A DNA stretch of 64,000 bases, taken from Selaginella moellendorffii. Its lineage: Eukaryota; Streptophyta; Lycopodiopsida; Selaginellales; Selaginellaceae. This document shows, one piece after another, positions 1 through 8,906 of the stretch (positions are counted from its first letter, which is position 1; every line of letters starts with the position of its first letter). The translations under genes and the position numbers were made by a program. The stretch is from the NCBI RefSeq assembly GCF_000143415.4, contig NW_003314334.1:898592-962591 (forward strand). The letters run 5' to 3'. Below the pieces are notes generated by a model that saw nothing but the letters and a program-made list of their open reading frames with translations, ran no database searches and was not told the DNA's origin.

Positions 1-812
1 ACCCAACTCCAACTGGCAGATCTTCGATTTGATCACGCCCACGTACCACTGCGACGCGAACTCCCTGCAGAGGATCGGAGCTTCCGGCGATGGCGGCAAG
101 TGGCTGTGCGGGCCGATCCGAGTCCTCGGCCCCAAGTGCGTGGTCTTCTCGCTGGGATCGAACAACCAGTTCGACTTCGAGGAGGCGATCCACGCACACA
201 CGAATGGCGAGTGTGAGATCCACACTTTCGATTGCACGGGGGAGTGGTCCAACCCAAAGACGAGCTTCCATCCGTGGTGTCTAGGGGGATTCGATGGAAA
301 GGATGAAAATGGGAGGACTTTCAAGAGGCTGAGCACTGCCGCGAGAGAGATTGGAGTGACGAGCATCTCGCTGCTCAAGATGGACATCGAGCATGGCGAG
401 TATGAGGTGTTTGAGGGGTTTAAATTCGAGGAGGAGGTAAGCTCTTGTTCTTAGTGATTCCATCTTAGATCATAGTTGTGTTGATCGAGCTATGTTTTGG
501 CTACACTCTACAGGAGTTCTTGCCTGACCAGATCCTGTTTGAGCTCCACACACTGTTCTACCCGACGAAAACGAGCAAGCACAAGAGCGATTGGCCTCGA
601 ACGATCATGGATCTTGTTCGAGACATCGATGAGATGGGCTATAGCTTTGCATTCCAGGAGAAGAATCTCTTTTGCCGTAAGTCTGTCCAAATCTTTCAAG
701 TGTGAGTTCTAACTTTTGTTTTTCATCTATTTTGTTTCACCCAGCGGCTTGCAGCGAGTACGTTATTGTACGGGACCGAAAAAAGCTGAAGAAACGGTCG
801 TTGTTTCATTGA
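1..812 (+). CDS. METTL24-like methyltransferase (Methyltransf_22 type), 5' end missing
   Basis: The 3' part of a gene that begins before the window. Proposed exons are <1..436, 514..676 and 745..812, with GT-AG introns of 77 and 68 nt; the reading frame enters at base 2. The protein carries GDGGKW, FSLGSNNQFDFE, KMDIEHGEYEVFEG and PDQILFELH, the pattern of the METTL24/Methyltransf_22 family of Rossmann-fold methyltransferases, in which KMDIE follows the cofactor-binding region. The substrate is unknown. It is clearly paralogous to the gene at 972..2309, which faces it tail to tail about 160 bp away. Compared with that copy, the protein ends in a short basic tail (KKLKKRSLFH). The piece corresponding to residues VGKALEKF... 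of the other copy is an intron with stop codons here. The family call is firm; the function is not. Confidence 0.8.
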
Positions 813-971
813 CTAAAATTCGAGAATGGACAACAGATTAAAAGATAATGCTCAAATTTATTGCTCAATTCTAATAATTTTTTTTTATTGGTTGTGGTTC
901 TTGTTATTTGGAATACCAATGTATCCACGATGCCATTACAAGATAGTAAAAGCTGGTAGATGTCACATGCC

Positions 972-2309
972 CTAATCGTGCCATGTGTTGTTCTTGGGGT
1001 TGATCGTGGAGGGCCTGTCGCGGACAATCACGTACTCGCAGCATTTGACTGCAAGCAAGCAAGCAAAAAATTTCGGCAAAGATTTAGAAACTATATCTAT
1101 CACGGAGATCGAAGTAAAACCATATACTATCAGCGAGATTGAGGAAAGGTGGCAGCGTAACTTACTCCATCCCAAGTTCCTCTCCTCGAATGCAAAGCTA
1201 TAGCCCATGGCATCGATGTCTCGCACGAGATCCATGACCGTGCGAGGCCAATCGTCCTTGTGCTTGCTCGTCGCGGGGTACCCAAATGTGTGGAGCTCGA
1301 AGAGGATTTGATCCGGCAAGAAGCCCTGCAAAGGTGGCAACTCAAGAAGGTTTCCAAACTTTTCAAGAGCTTTCCCTACCTCGTCCTCGAATTTCAATCC
1401 CTCGAACACGTCGAATTCCGCGAGCTCGATGTCCATCTTGAGCAGCGAGATGCTCGTCACGCCAATCTCTCTCGCGGCAGTGCTCAGCCTCTTGAAAATC
1501 CTCCCATTCTCATCAGTTTTATCCTCTCCCCCGAAACACCATGGATGGAACTTGGTGTGTGGATTGGACCACTCCCCCGTGCAGTCGAAAGTGTGGATCT
1601 CACACTCGCCACCCGTGTGCGCGTCGATCGCCTCCTCGAAATCAAACTGGTTGTTCGATCCCAGCGAGAAGATCACGCATTTGGGCCCAAGAACCCTAAC
1701 TGGCCCACACACCCATTTCCCGCCATCTCCCGGGACCCCGACCCTCCGCAGGGAATTCGCGTCGCAGCGGTACGTGGGCGTGATCAGATCGAAGATCTGC
1801 CAGTTGTCGTCGGGCTTGAATCGCGCCAGCACCGAGTCTGGCGACTCGTAGAGCTCGTCCAGCACGCGCAGGTACTGGTCGCGGCGGAGAGCGTTCCAGC
1901 AATCGTCGTCGACGCCGTTGGAGGGGTGCTTGAGGCAATTGGGCGACGGATCCATGGAGATGGTGCGCTGCTCGCCGGGGGCGCGGATCCTTGGGACGCG
2001 CGAGAGGGCGTCGAGCGGGCGCACGGCGGTGAGATCGTAGTGAGGGAGGGGCTTGAATTGCGACACTCGGGGTGGCGGTGGAGATGTTCCAAGCGAGACG
2101 TCTTGGGATCGAAGAGCGCTGGGATTGAGGAAGAGGACGAGCAAGAGTGTCGAGAACAAGAGGGAGAAGACGATACCCCAGACTTTGATCCCTGGGATCA
2201 TGGTGGTGTTGCTACTAGCGGCGAGCTTCTTGATCACGTAGGCATCGTAGTTCTTACCGTGATGGAGCTCGTCCTCCTCGTCTCGCTGGCTGGAACGAGC
2301 ATTGTCCAT
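972..2309 (-). CDS. METTL24-like methyltransferase with N-terminal membrane anchor
   Basis: Complete gene: exons 1166..2309 and 972..1048 on the minus strand, with a 117-nt intron 1049..1165 whose donor reads GTAAGT. The ATG at 2309 is followed by a short basic N-terminus and one hydrophobic segment (about residues 43-65, VWGIVFSLLFSTLLLVLFL), so a type II Golgi or ER membrane protein is likely. The catalytic part shows GDGGKWVCGP, FSLGSNNQFDFEEAI, KMDIELAEFDVFEG and PDQILFELH, typical of Methyltransf_22/METTL24 proteins. After splicing the C-terminus is KCCEYVIVRDRP...TWHD. Segment 1326..1379 (54 nt, in frame, begins GT and ends AG) may be a retained or optional intron, because the paralog at 1..812 has an intron at exactly that site. 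Substrate unknown. Confidence 0.85.
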   Translation of the reverse strand: MDNARSSQRDEEDELHHGKNYDAYVIKKLAASSNTTMIPGIKVWGIVFSLLFSTLLLVLFLNPSALRSQDVSLGTSPPPPRVSQFKPLPHYDLTAVRPLDALSRVPRIRAPGEQRTISMDPSPNCLKHPSNGVDDDCWNALRRDQYLRVLDELYESPDSVLARFKPDDNWQIFDLITPTYRCDANSLRRVGVPGDGGKWVCGPVRVLGPKCVIFSLGSNNQFDFEEAIDAHTGGECEIHTFDCTGEWSNPHTKFHPWCFGGEDKTDENGRIFKRLSTAAREIGVTSISLLKMDIELAEFDVFEGLKFEDEVGKALEKFGNLLELPPLQGFLPDQILFELHTFGYPATSKHKDDWPRTVMDLVRDIDAMGYSFAFEERNLGWSKLRCHLSSISLIVYGFTSISVIDIVSKSLPKFFACLLAVKCCEYVIVRDRPSTINPKNNTWHD

Positions 2310-2600
2310 GGTTGAGAGATCGATCTATTAGGCAACCATAAAAGAGGGATCGATCAAAGTGGATAAGTTGATATACCAGTATCCTTGACTTTGTTGAGAT
2401 GCTACATAGTACGTGAATTATGGCTCAAGCAAATCACCCACGATCATCGATGGACGTTTGGAAAAAAAGAGGAAGCTTGATTTAGAAGCAAAGAGAAAAA
2501 AGGAAAAAAGGAAAAAAAAAAAAACAAATAAGATGCTAAACCTTCATTTGGCTTGTCATTGACTGGGTTGACTTTTGATTGACTTTCATTGTGATAATGA

Positions 2601-5447
2601 TCAAACGGATTGTTTGTAAATGTTGGACAAAAGCACGTACGGAGCAGCGCAATCCAGCGACGCCCCAAGATCATCGCCGCGGAAGCTCCGTACGCCCCCT
2701 GTCCGGCCCCCGGCAAGGAGCGCCATGGCCGCCGCTCGATCGGCCTTGAAGGGCATCTCTCTCGCGAGCTCTTGCGCCTCGCGGATCCACCCAATCCGCG
2801 AGAAGAGATCGATGACGCAGGCGTAGTGCTCCGCGATTGGATCCACGCTGAAATCGGCTTGCATCGACGTGAAGTAGGATCGCCCGCGGCGGAAATCGCC
2901 GCTTTGGCTGCAGGCCGCGAGGATGGAGACGATCGCGGCCTTGTCTGCGACGAATCCCTCGACCACCATCTCCGAGAAGAGCTCTAGCGCCAAGATGGAA
3001 TGCCCGTTCTGGGCATATGCTGTGACCATCGCGGACCAGCAAATTTCATCTCTTCTCGGGATGGAATCGAAGACCCTCTTGGCTCTAATCGTCTTTCCAC
3101 TGCGCGCAAGGATTCCAATCATTGCTGTCGCTACCCTCTCGTCGTGTTCTAGCGCTCCATCGATGAGAACGTCTCGCCCCAGTTCGAATTCCTCGATCAT
3201 CGCGGCGGCGTCCAGGGCGATCACCAGCGTCGCTCGATCCGGCTGGATTCCCTGCGATTTCATCTGCTGGTAGAGCTCCAGCCCGGCGCCCGGATGCCCG
3301 TTCTGGGCGTACGCGCCGATCATAGCGTTCCAGGTCGCGGTGTTGACCGTGTTCTTCGCGTGGATCGCCCGGTCAAACGCGGTCTTCGCCTCCTCCAAGC
3401 TCTTACACTTGCCATACATGGCGATCGCCGCGTTGGTCGCGAGGATTTGGATCTCCTCGCGGGGATTCGAGGAGAGGCTGATCATCTGGGCGTGGATCTT
3501 CCTCGCGAGCGTCAAATCCCCGAGGCTCGAGCACGCATCCATGGCGCTCGCGAAGCTCGCGGCGTCGGGCTCGCAGCGGTGATCCATCATCGCAGCGAAG
3601 ATCTCGAGAGCTTCTCTGGGACGATTGTTGCGAGCGTAGGCCTGGATCAGGCTTGTCCACACCGCCGCGTCGCGATCGTCTCCATCGCCCTGTTCTTTCT
3701 CCAATCCATCGAAGACCCTCTTGGATTCTTCCACGAATCCGAGTCTCCCATACATCTGGATGAGCGCCGTCGCGATCGAATTCTCGCGATCCATGCTCGC
3801 GATCCGCGAGTGGAATCGCCTGCCAAGATCGATGCTCGAGCAAACGCTCAAGATCGAGAGGAATGCCAGGCGATCCGGCACGATACCACGGCGATCCATC
3901 CGCTGGAAGAGCTCCAGCGCCTGGGATCCATAGCCGCTTTGCGCGTAGCTCGCGATCATCGCACTCCAGCACGAGGCGTCTGGATCGCCCAAGCGATCAA
4001 ACACCGACTTGGCTTCCTCGAGAGATCCACACCGGCGATAGAGATTGACGAGGTGGCTGCCAAGAACATTGTCTCGATCCATGCTCCGGCCATAGAAGCT
4101 CTCGATGTGGGCGTGGATCATTCGCCCGGGATCGATAGCTCGCTGCTTCAAGCATCCGGCTAGAAGCGTGGCATAAGTGATTCTATCTGGAAGAACACCC
4201 TCTTGGATCATCCAGAGGTAGAGAAGAACACTCTCCAGAAAATGCCCATTAGCGGCATTTGCTGATATTATCGCAGTCCATGACACAAGATCTCTCTCTT
4301 CCATCGCGGCAAAAACATTCCGCGCTCTCTCCACGCTGCCACATCTTCCGTACATCGTGATCAAGGCGTTGTCAAGGAAAAGAGCCGAACCGATCGCGCA
4401 CAGAAAGATCAATCCATGAATCTTCACTCCATGCGCAAGGTGCTCGCTCCCACAGCACGAATCTAGCAGGACCGAGAAGCTCATCCGGTCCGGTCTGACG
4501 CTCTTCAACTGGATCATAGATTCCAGCGCTTGGATCGCCTCCGTAAAACACCCGTTCTGGGCATTTGCCGCGATGATCGCGTTCCACGACGCAAGATTTC
4601 GCAAGCCCATGGTCGCAAACACCGCTCTTGCCTCTTCTACTCTCCGGCACCGCCCGTACATCCGGATCAGTGCGTTGTCTATCGCTGGGTCACCACGGAG
4701 AGCCTTCCGTACGCTCTCTTTGTCGATGAATCGCCCAATCTCAAGCTCTCGCGGACGATCGCCCCCACATCCGTCCAGCAGGCTAGCTAGCGTGATGCGA
4801 TCCGGCGGCACCGCGCTCTCATCCATCTTGCGATAGAGCTCTAGCGCTCGATCGAGCTCGCCATGCTGGGAGAGAACCGCGATGATCGAATTCCATGCGA
4901 TCACGTCCTTGGCGAGGATCGAGTGAAACGCCGAGAGGGATTCTTCCACGCTGCCCAGCCGGCCATAGGCGTTGACGATCGCGGTGCCCACGATCGTCTC
5001 GCCGTGGATGCCTGCCGAGATGGTTTCCGCGTGGATCTCCCGGATGGATTGGAGCGAATCAAGAGCGCCCAGCAGCGCGACGAAGACGACGCTGTCTGGG
5101 CGGAGCCCCGATCGCTGGATCATGTCCGAGTAGAGCTCCACAGCCGCGGTGGAATGCCCATTCTGGGCAAAGGCCGCGATCATGGAGCTCCACGAGAAGA
5201 GATTCTTGCGGGCGATGGAATGGAACACCTTGGCCGCCTCATCCACTCGGCCACACTCGCCATACATCCTCACGACGAGGTTTTGGAGGAATCGATCGTG
5301 GCGGTGGCGGGACGAGGCGATTATCCGCTGGTGGACGAGAGATCCCTCGGCGAAGTCCCGCGATCGCGCGCATTCTCGCAGGAGAGAGGCAAATCCCTGC
5401 GCGTCGAGGTCGCCCACGAGGCTGGATTTGAGGCGCTCGCTCGTCAT
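2601..5447 (-). CDS. Pentatricopeptide repeat protein, PLS class with partial E region
   Basis: Intronless gene of about 948 codons. The open frame extends upstream to 5474 only through a GTG codon, so the ATG at 5447 (MTSERLKSS) is the better start. It contains more than twenty PPR repeats of alternating P, L and S length, with recurrent signatures such as LIRMYGRCGRVEEA, SWNAIIAANAQNG, LVNLYRRCGSLEEAK and WSAMIASYAQSG. These proteins bind organelle RNA, usually in plastids or mitochondria, and guide C-to-U editing or RNA processing. The last part (EHYACVIDLFSRIG... YVLLSNIYKQSV) matches the start of the E region, and no DYW deaminase follows. It could supply binding specificity to a DYW protein acting in trans. 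Intronless PPR genes are typical of this family. The RNA target cannot be read from the sequence. Confidence 0.93.
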   Translation of the reverse strand: MTSERLKSSLVGDLDAQGFASLLRECARSRDFAEGSLVHQRIIASSRHRHDRFLQNLVVRMYGECGRVDEAAKVFHSIARKNLFSWSSMIAAFAQNGHSTAAVELYSDMIQRSGLRPDSVVFVALLGALDSLQSIREIHAETISAGIHGETIVGTAIVNAYGRLGSVEESLSAFHSILAKDVIAWNSIIAVLSQHGELDRALELYRKMDESAVPPDRITLASLLDGCGGDRPRELEIGRFIDKESVRKALRGDPAIDNALIRMYGRCRRVEEARAVFATMGLRNLASWNAIIAANAQNGCFTEAIQALESMIQLKSVRPDRMSFSVLLDSCCGSEHLAHGVKIHGLIFLCAIGSALFLDNALITMYGRCGSVERARNVFAAMEERDLVSWTAIISANAANGHFLESVLLYLWMIQEGVLPDRITYATLLAGCLKQRAIDPGRMIHAHIESFYGRSMDRDNVLGSHLVNLYRRCGSLEEAKSVFDRLGDPDASCWSAMIASYAQSGYGSQALELFQRMDRRGIVPDRLAFLSILSVCSSIDLGRRFHSRIASMDRENSIATALIQMYGRLGFVEESKRVFDGLEKEQGDGDDRDAAVWTSLIQAYARNNRPREALEIFAAMMDHRCEPDAASFASAMDACSSLGDLTLARKIHAQMISLSSNPREEIQILATNAAIAMYGKCKSLEEAKTAFDRAIHAKNTVNTATWNAMIGAYAQNGHPGAGLELYQQMKSQGIQPDRATLVIALDAAAMIEEFELGRDVLIDGALEHDERVATAMIGILARSGKTIRAKRVFDSIPRRDEICWSAMVTAYAQNGHSILALELFSEMVVEGFVADKAAIVSILAACSQSGDFRRGRSYFTSMQADFSVDPIAEHYACVIDLFSRIGWIREAQELAREMPFKADRAAAMALLAGGRTGGVRSFRGDDLGASLDCAAPYVLLSNIYKQSV

Positions 5448-5715
5448 CGCCCATTCTTTGGAAGTTCCTCTCACATTTTCGTGAGAATGCTGTGCGATCC
5501 CTGGAGTGAGGCCAGTGTAAGAAGAAACAAGGCCACACCTGTGGACATCATCGCTACTCTGCGAGCGTTGGAACGAGCGAAATGCCTTCGAAGAACCCTA
5601 ATAATTTGGAAAGTCAAATATGCTAGAATATACTTATAGAAGAGCCCTAATACATTGAAAAAGTGATATTCTAGGATATGCTTTATTTTGAAAATGGCCT
5701 TTTTGCCTTTTGTCG

Positions 5716-6424
5716 TTATCTATGGATTTCGAGCACTGGAATTGGAGCGAGCATTCGTCTTTCCCAAAGTGGTGTCACGCCACTTGATTCCTTTCCACGA
5801 TCATCATCGTGCTCGTGCTTTGCGAAGCTTGTCAATCTTTCAAACCTGTCCTTCCAAACAGTGTTGCCCCGAACCTTCGCGAAGAGCTCGGATGGAAGAC
5901 GTCGATACTGCGAGCTGGATCGTTGTTCCTCTCCAGAATTCGAAGGAGAGGTGCTGGAAGTGGAAGCTCCTCCAAAGAGCCTCCTCACCAGCCTCGAGCA
6001 CCATCCATCACTACTGTGCTTCTCTTGGAAAACCCCCTTTCTCGTGAAGATGCTCCTCAATCGTCCCGAGCATCCAACACTCACAAAATCCTCCTCCTCC
6101 TTTCTCTGCCGCTGTCGCTGCTGCTGCTGCTGCTGATGATGATGATGATCTCCGTCTTGAGAACACTGTAAATCCAAGTCCTGCATTTCAATCCCGGAAA
6201 GACGAGGTAGCAAGGTACCTCCAGTAACTTGGCGCTGGCCACTCGGAGAGCTATAAGACTTCATCCTACGAGGTCGTCGACTCGTGGCTCCATCCGTGCT
6301 TTAAAAAGAACGAGTAAACAAGGAACTGTTCAACTCTAGCCGCCACTTACCGCGTTACAAACCTGGGATCAGCTCCATTGATCACGCGTTTGAAAGTTTC
6401 TCTCTGCTGGTAGGCTAGCGAGTC
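5716..6424 (-). CDS. Uncharacterised protein with His/Gln run; 5' end uncertain
   Basis: The main exon 5716..6298 is preceded by a well-formed 52-nt intron (6299..6350, donor GTAAGT) and an exon 6351..6424 in the same frame (DSLAYQQRETFK...RFVTR). The first in-frame ATG is at 6264 (MKSYSSPSG, 182 codons to the stop). The reading frame stays open upstream through the intron, so either a further coding exon exists that I could not find, or the upstream exon is 5' UTR. No ATG lies between 6425 and the stop of the neighbouring oxidoreductase gene at 6502. The protein has an HHHH-Q6-RQRQR tract encoded by GAT/CTG-type triplet repeats, then a basic middle part and a C-terminal stretch WKDRFERLTSFAK...TPLWERRML. 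I do not recognise the family. Confidence 0.5.
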
Positions 6425-6501
6425 CTGGAAGATCAATTAAAAACCTTATCTAGTTAATAGTTAATCCGCAGAAAGCAGAGTATAGATTCCTCGTTGCCAG
6501 T

Positions 6502-7828
6502 TCAAAGTCGAGACTTTCTCTCGGAACCAAGCTTCGACTCCTTGTCGCCGTCAAATACAACAACAACTTTTCCCAAGACCTCTCTTTGCACGATGGATGA
6601 GAAAGCCAAATTAACCTGAAAACAAGCATTAGATGGCACTGCTCAATCGGCATCTAGAATGTGAGAGACTGACCTCGGACAAATCGTAAGTGTGTGAAAC
6701 ATTGATCTGGATCGAACCATCCGCAAGCATTTCAATTAACTGTTGTAGGGAAGTTTCTAGGACCTCTGGGTGGTGTACCTTATAGCTTCCCCAGTAAAGT
6801 CCATGGACTGTCAAGTTCTATAAAAGAAGAACAAAAACTTTACATCCACAAGCTTAAAGGCAAGCATACTGACCTTAACAAGTGCTATGTTTGCAGGAAG
6901 AGAAGGGATCTCTCCACTTGCAAAGCCAACTATTATGATTTGTGCTCCCCAGCGGCAGAGCCTGAGGCCTTCCTTGAAATGCTTCCCCCCGACAGGATCA
7001 TAGAGCACATCGACTCCAGAGAGCTTTCTACTTTTCAAGAATGCTGGTACGGCTTTGAGGAGGCTCTCAGTCCCGGAATCAACCACAAGGTCGGCCCCCA
7101 TTGATCTTAAAAGACTTGTCTTGCTACTCCCTCTGAAAATTCCTGCGTTAGCTAAAGAGTATGGAATGGAATAAATACCTTGCAGTAGCTATAACGATCG
7201 CTCCACACAACTTGCCGATTTGTACTGCTGCCAGGCCAACTCCACCAGCAGCTCCGAGCACGAGCAGCACCTGAAAGATATAAGAATCAAATCTGCAAGC
7301 AATTCCAGGAAAAAACATCACATACCTGTCCTCGTCTAAGATTTGCTCGGTGAACTAATCCAACGTGTGAAGTTCCAAACGCGACTGGAAGCCCTGCTGC
7401 TGCAATGAGATCACAGCCAGAGGGAACCTTGTAGCTGGAAGAAAAAACCAAGACTTGTAAAATCTAGCCAAGAGAAAAGATACTTACAGATATTTTTCGT
7501 CAGTGACCAGCTCCTCGGCATAAGATCCCAGGTCCACCACGCCACAGACGTGATCCCCCACCTTAACGCGTTTGACGTGATCCCCAACCTCGATCACCGC
7601 GCCCGAGAAATCACCACCGGGGGTGAATGGCAGCGCTGGCTTCTCCTGGTACTTACCCTCGATCGACAAAACTGTGGCGAAATTCACACTCACGGCGGCT
7701 ACCCGGACTCTCACCGAGGAATTCGATACCATCCGGGGCCGTGGATGATCCTCGTCGACGAAGAGAGGGCCATTCTCGGATGGAGCAAGCGTTGGATCGC
7801 CATAGGACTTGACGAGCAGCGCCCTCAT
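6502..7828 (-). CDS. Zinc-type alcohol dehydrogenase-like / NADPH:quinone oxidoreductase
   Basis: Six exons on the minus strand: 7488..7828, 7326..7434, 7179..7270, 6874..7132, 6674..6817 and 6502..6615, giving 352 aa. All five introns are GT-AG and 45-58 nt long. The N-terminal GroES-like half contains VAAVSVNFATVLSIEGKYQEKPALPFTPGGDFSGAVIEVG. The Rossmann half contains the nucleotide-binding run LVLGAAGGVGLAAVQIGK followed by GADLVVDS and VLYDPVGGKHF. This is the zeta-crystallin/QOR branch of medium-chain dehydrogenases, which reduce quinones or reactive enones with NADPH and lack catalytic zinc. No organelle targeting peptide is evident, as the protein starts MRALLVKSYG, so a cytosolic or peroxisomal location is plausible. 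The family is certain; the physiological substrate is not. Confidence 0.9.
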
Positions 7829-7882
7829 TGCGCCCTCCCTTGACTAAAAACCCTGGAAAAATGGAGCGCCCATGTCAACCGC

Positions 7883-8446
7883 TTATAACATGAGATTGGA
7901 GAAGTAGCTTTGGAACTCGGCATCGATCGTGGGAGCGCTGTCTTCTTGCTCCAATCGCGGCCTCCCGGAAGAAAGAACGAATAGTTTCCTGTCGCTGGCG
8001 TTGTCTTCTTCGATCGCATCGCGGCGCTGCGATAGATCGTCCCCGGTGATGGATTCGTGGAGAAGAGGAGGGAGATCCCGGAAAGATCCAGCTCGTTCTT
8101 GGTCGATCCCGTCGCGATGCAACGATATTTCGGAGCCGGAGATGGAATCTTGGAGGAGAGGAAAAGCATTGTGGCAAGATTTACCTCGTTCTTGGTCGTC
8201 CACTTCCTCCTCGATGCTCGTCACCGTGCTGGCGCTGGCGCTCAGCTCGCATTGCATCTCCTGGGGCGAGATTTCGGTCCGGCCAATGCGATTCGCGCTT
8301 GAACCGCTGGAATTCTTCGAATCCTCGGCCTCTTCCTCAGCTTCTACTCTGGATCGCTTGCAATCGCTCGCAGCCTCACGAAGATCGCCGCCATTGCGGC
8401 AGCTCCCCTTTCTTTTTTTGGAGTCGCTGCCCTGATGATCATCCAT
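7883..8446 (-). CDS. Small acidic Ser/Arg-rich protein of unknown function
   Basis: Single-exon frame starting at the ATG at 8446 (MDDHQGSDSKKRKGSC; an upstream in-frame GTG at 8470 is not used) and ending just after AEFQSYFSNLML, 187 aa. A basic stretch (DSKKRKGS, CKRSR) could be a nuclear localisation signal and is followed by acidic, Ser-rich sequence. Two internal copies of a roughly 23-residue motif are visible: PLLQDSISGSEISLHRDGID and PLLHESITGDDLSQRRDAIE. The C-terminal DAEFQSYFSNLML looks like a conserved short helix. It is divergently arranged with the MRF gene (ATG at 8907), so the 460-bp gap probably holds both promoters. I do not recognise the family. Both the internal repeat and the defined C-terminal motif argue that it is a real gene. 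Confidence 0.55.
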   Translation of the reverse strand: MDDHQGSDSKKRKGSCRNGGDLREAASDCKRSRVEAEEEAEDSKNSSGSSANRIGRTEISPQEMQCELSASASTVTSIEEEVDDQERGKSCHNAFPLLQDSISGSEISLHRDGIDQERAGSFRDLPPLLHESITGDDLSQRRDAIEEDNASDRKLFVLSSGRPRLEQEDSAPTIDAEFQSYFSNLML

Positions 8447-8906
8447 GCATGATCGATATCCCTTCTTCACGATATGGTGGTTTTGCTTCTAGCCTGGTTG
8501 GGCCACACGGTCCAAAATTCCACTAGGAATAGCGTACGAACACATGAAAATCTTAGCCTTTTGTTGATAGCAACGGTTCTAGAGAAGCGCACAGGGCATG
8601 GGCGATCAGGCGAGCATATTCCATAACGTGGCATATTCCGTTTTTCTTTAACCATCCGTTAAAAGCAGAAGTGAATATTCTGGCAGGTCTCGATGAGAGA
8701 CACGTGGACGGCCAGACAAATCACCTGCTTCATTTCTTCTCCTTCCGCCCAGCGAAATGTAGCAGCCTCTTTCTTAGGGTTGGATTGGAACGGCAAGATC
8801 TCGCTAGGGCGTCGAAATCCCGCGCCGCGGCGTCGATCTTTAGCTTGGCGAGGTGAGGAATTCTCGCGGCCTGTGCTGGCATTGTGATCTCCAGGCGGGA
8901 GGAGGA

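Noticed and set aside
1260-2315. Plus-strand 351-codon frame opposite the METTL24-like gene
   Set aside because: Antisense shadow of the methyltransferase exon; no domain and no splice or start support.
3294-4163. Long plus-strand frames opposite the PPR gene
   Set aside because: Created by the repeated PPR codons on the opposite strand; low-quality His/Arg/Asp-rich peptide.
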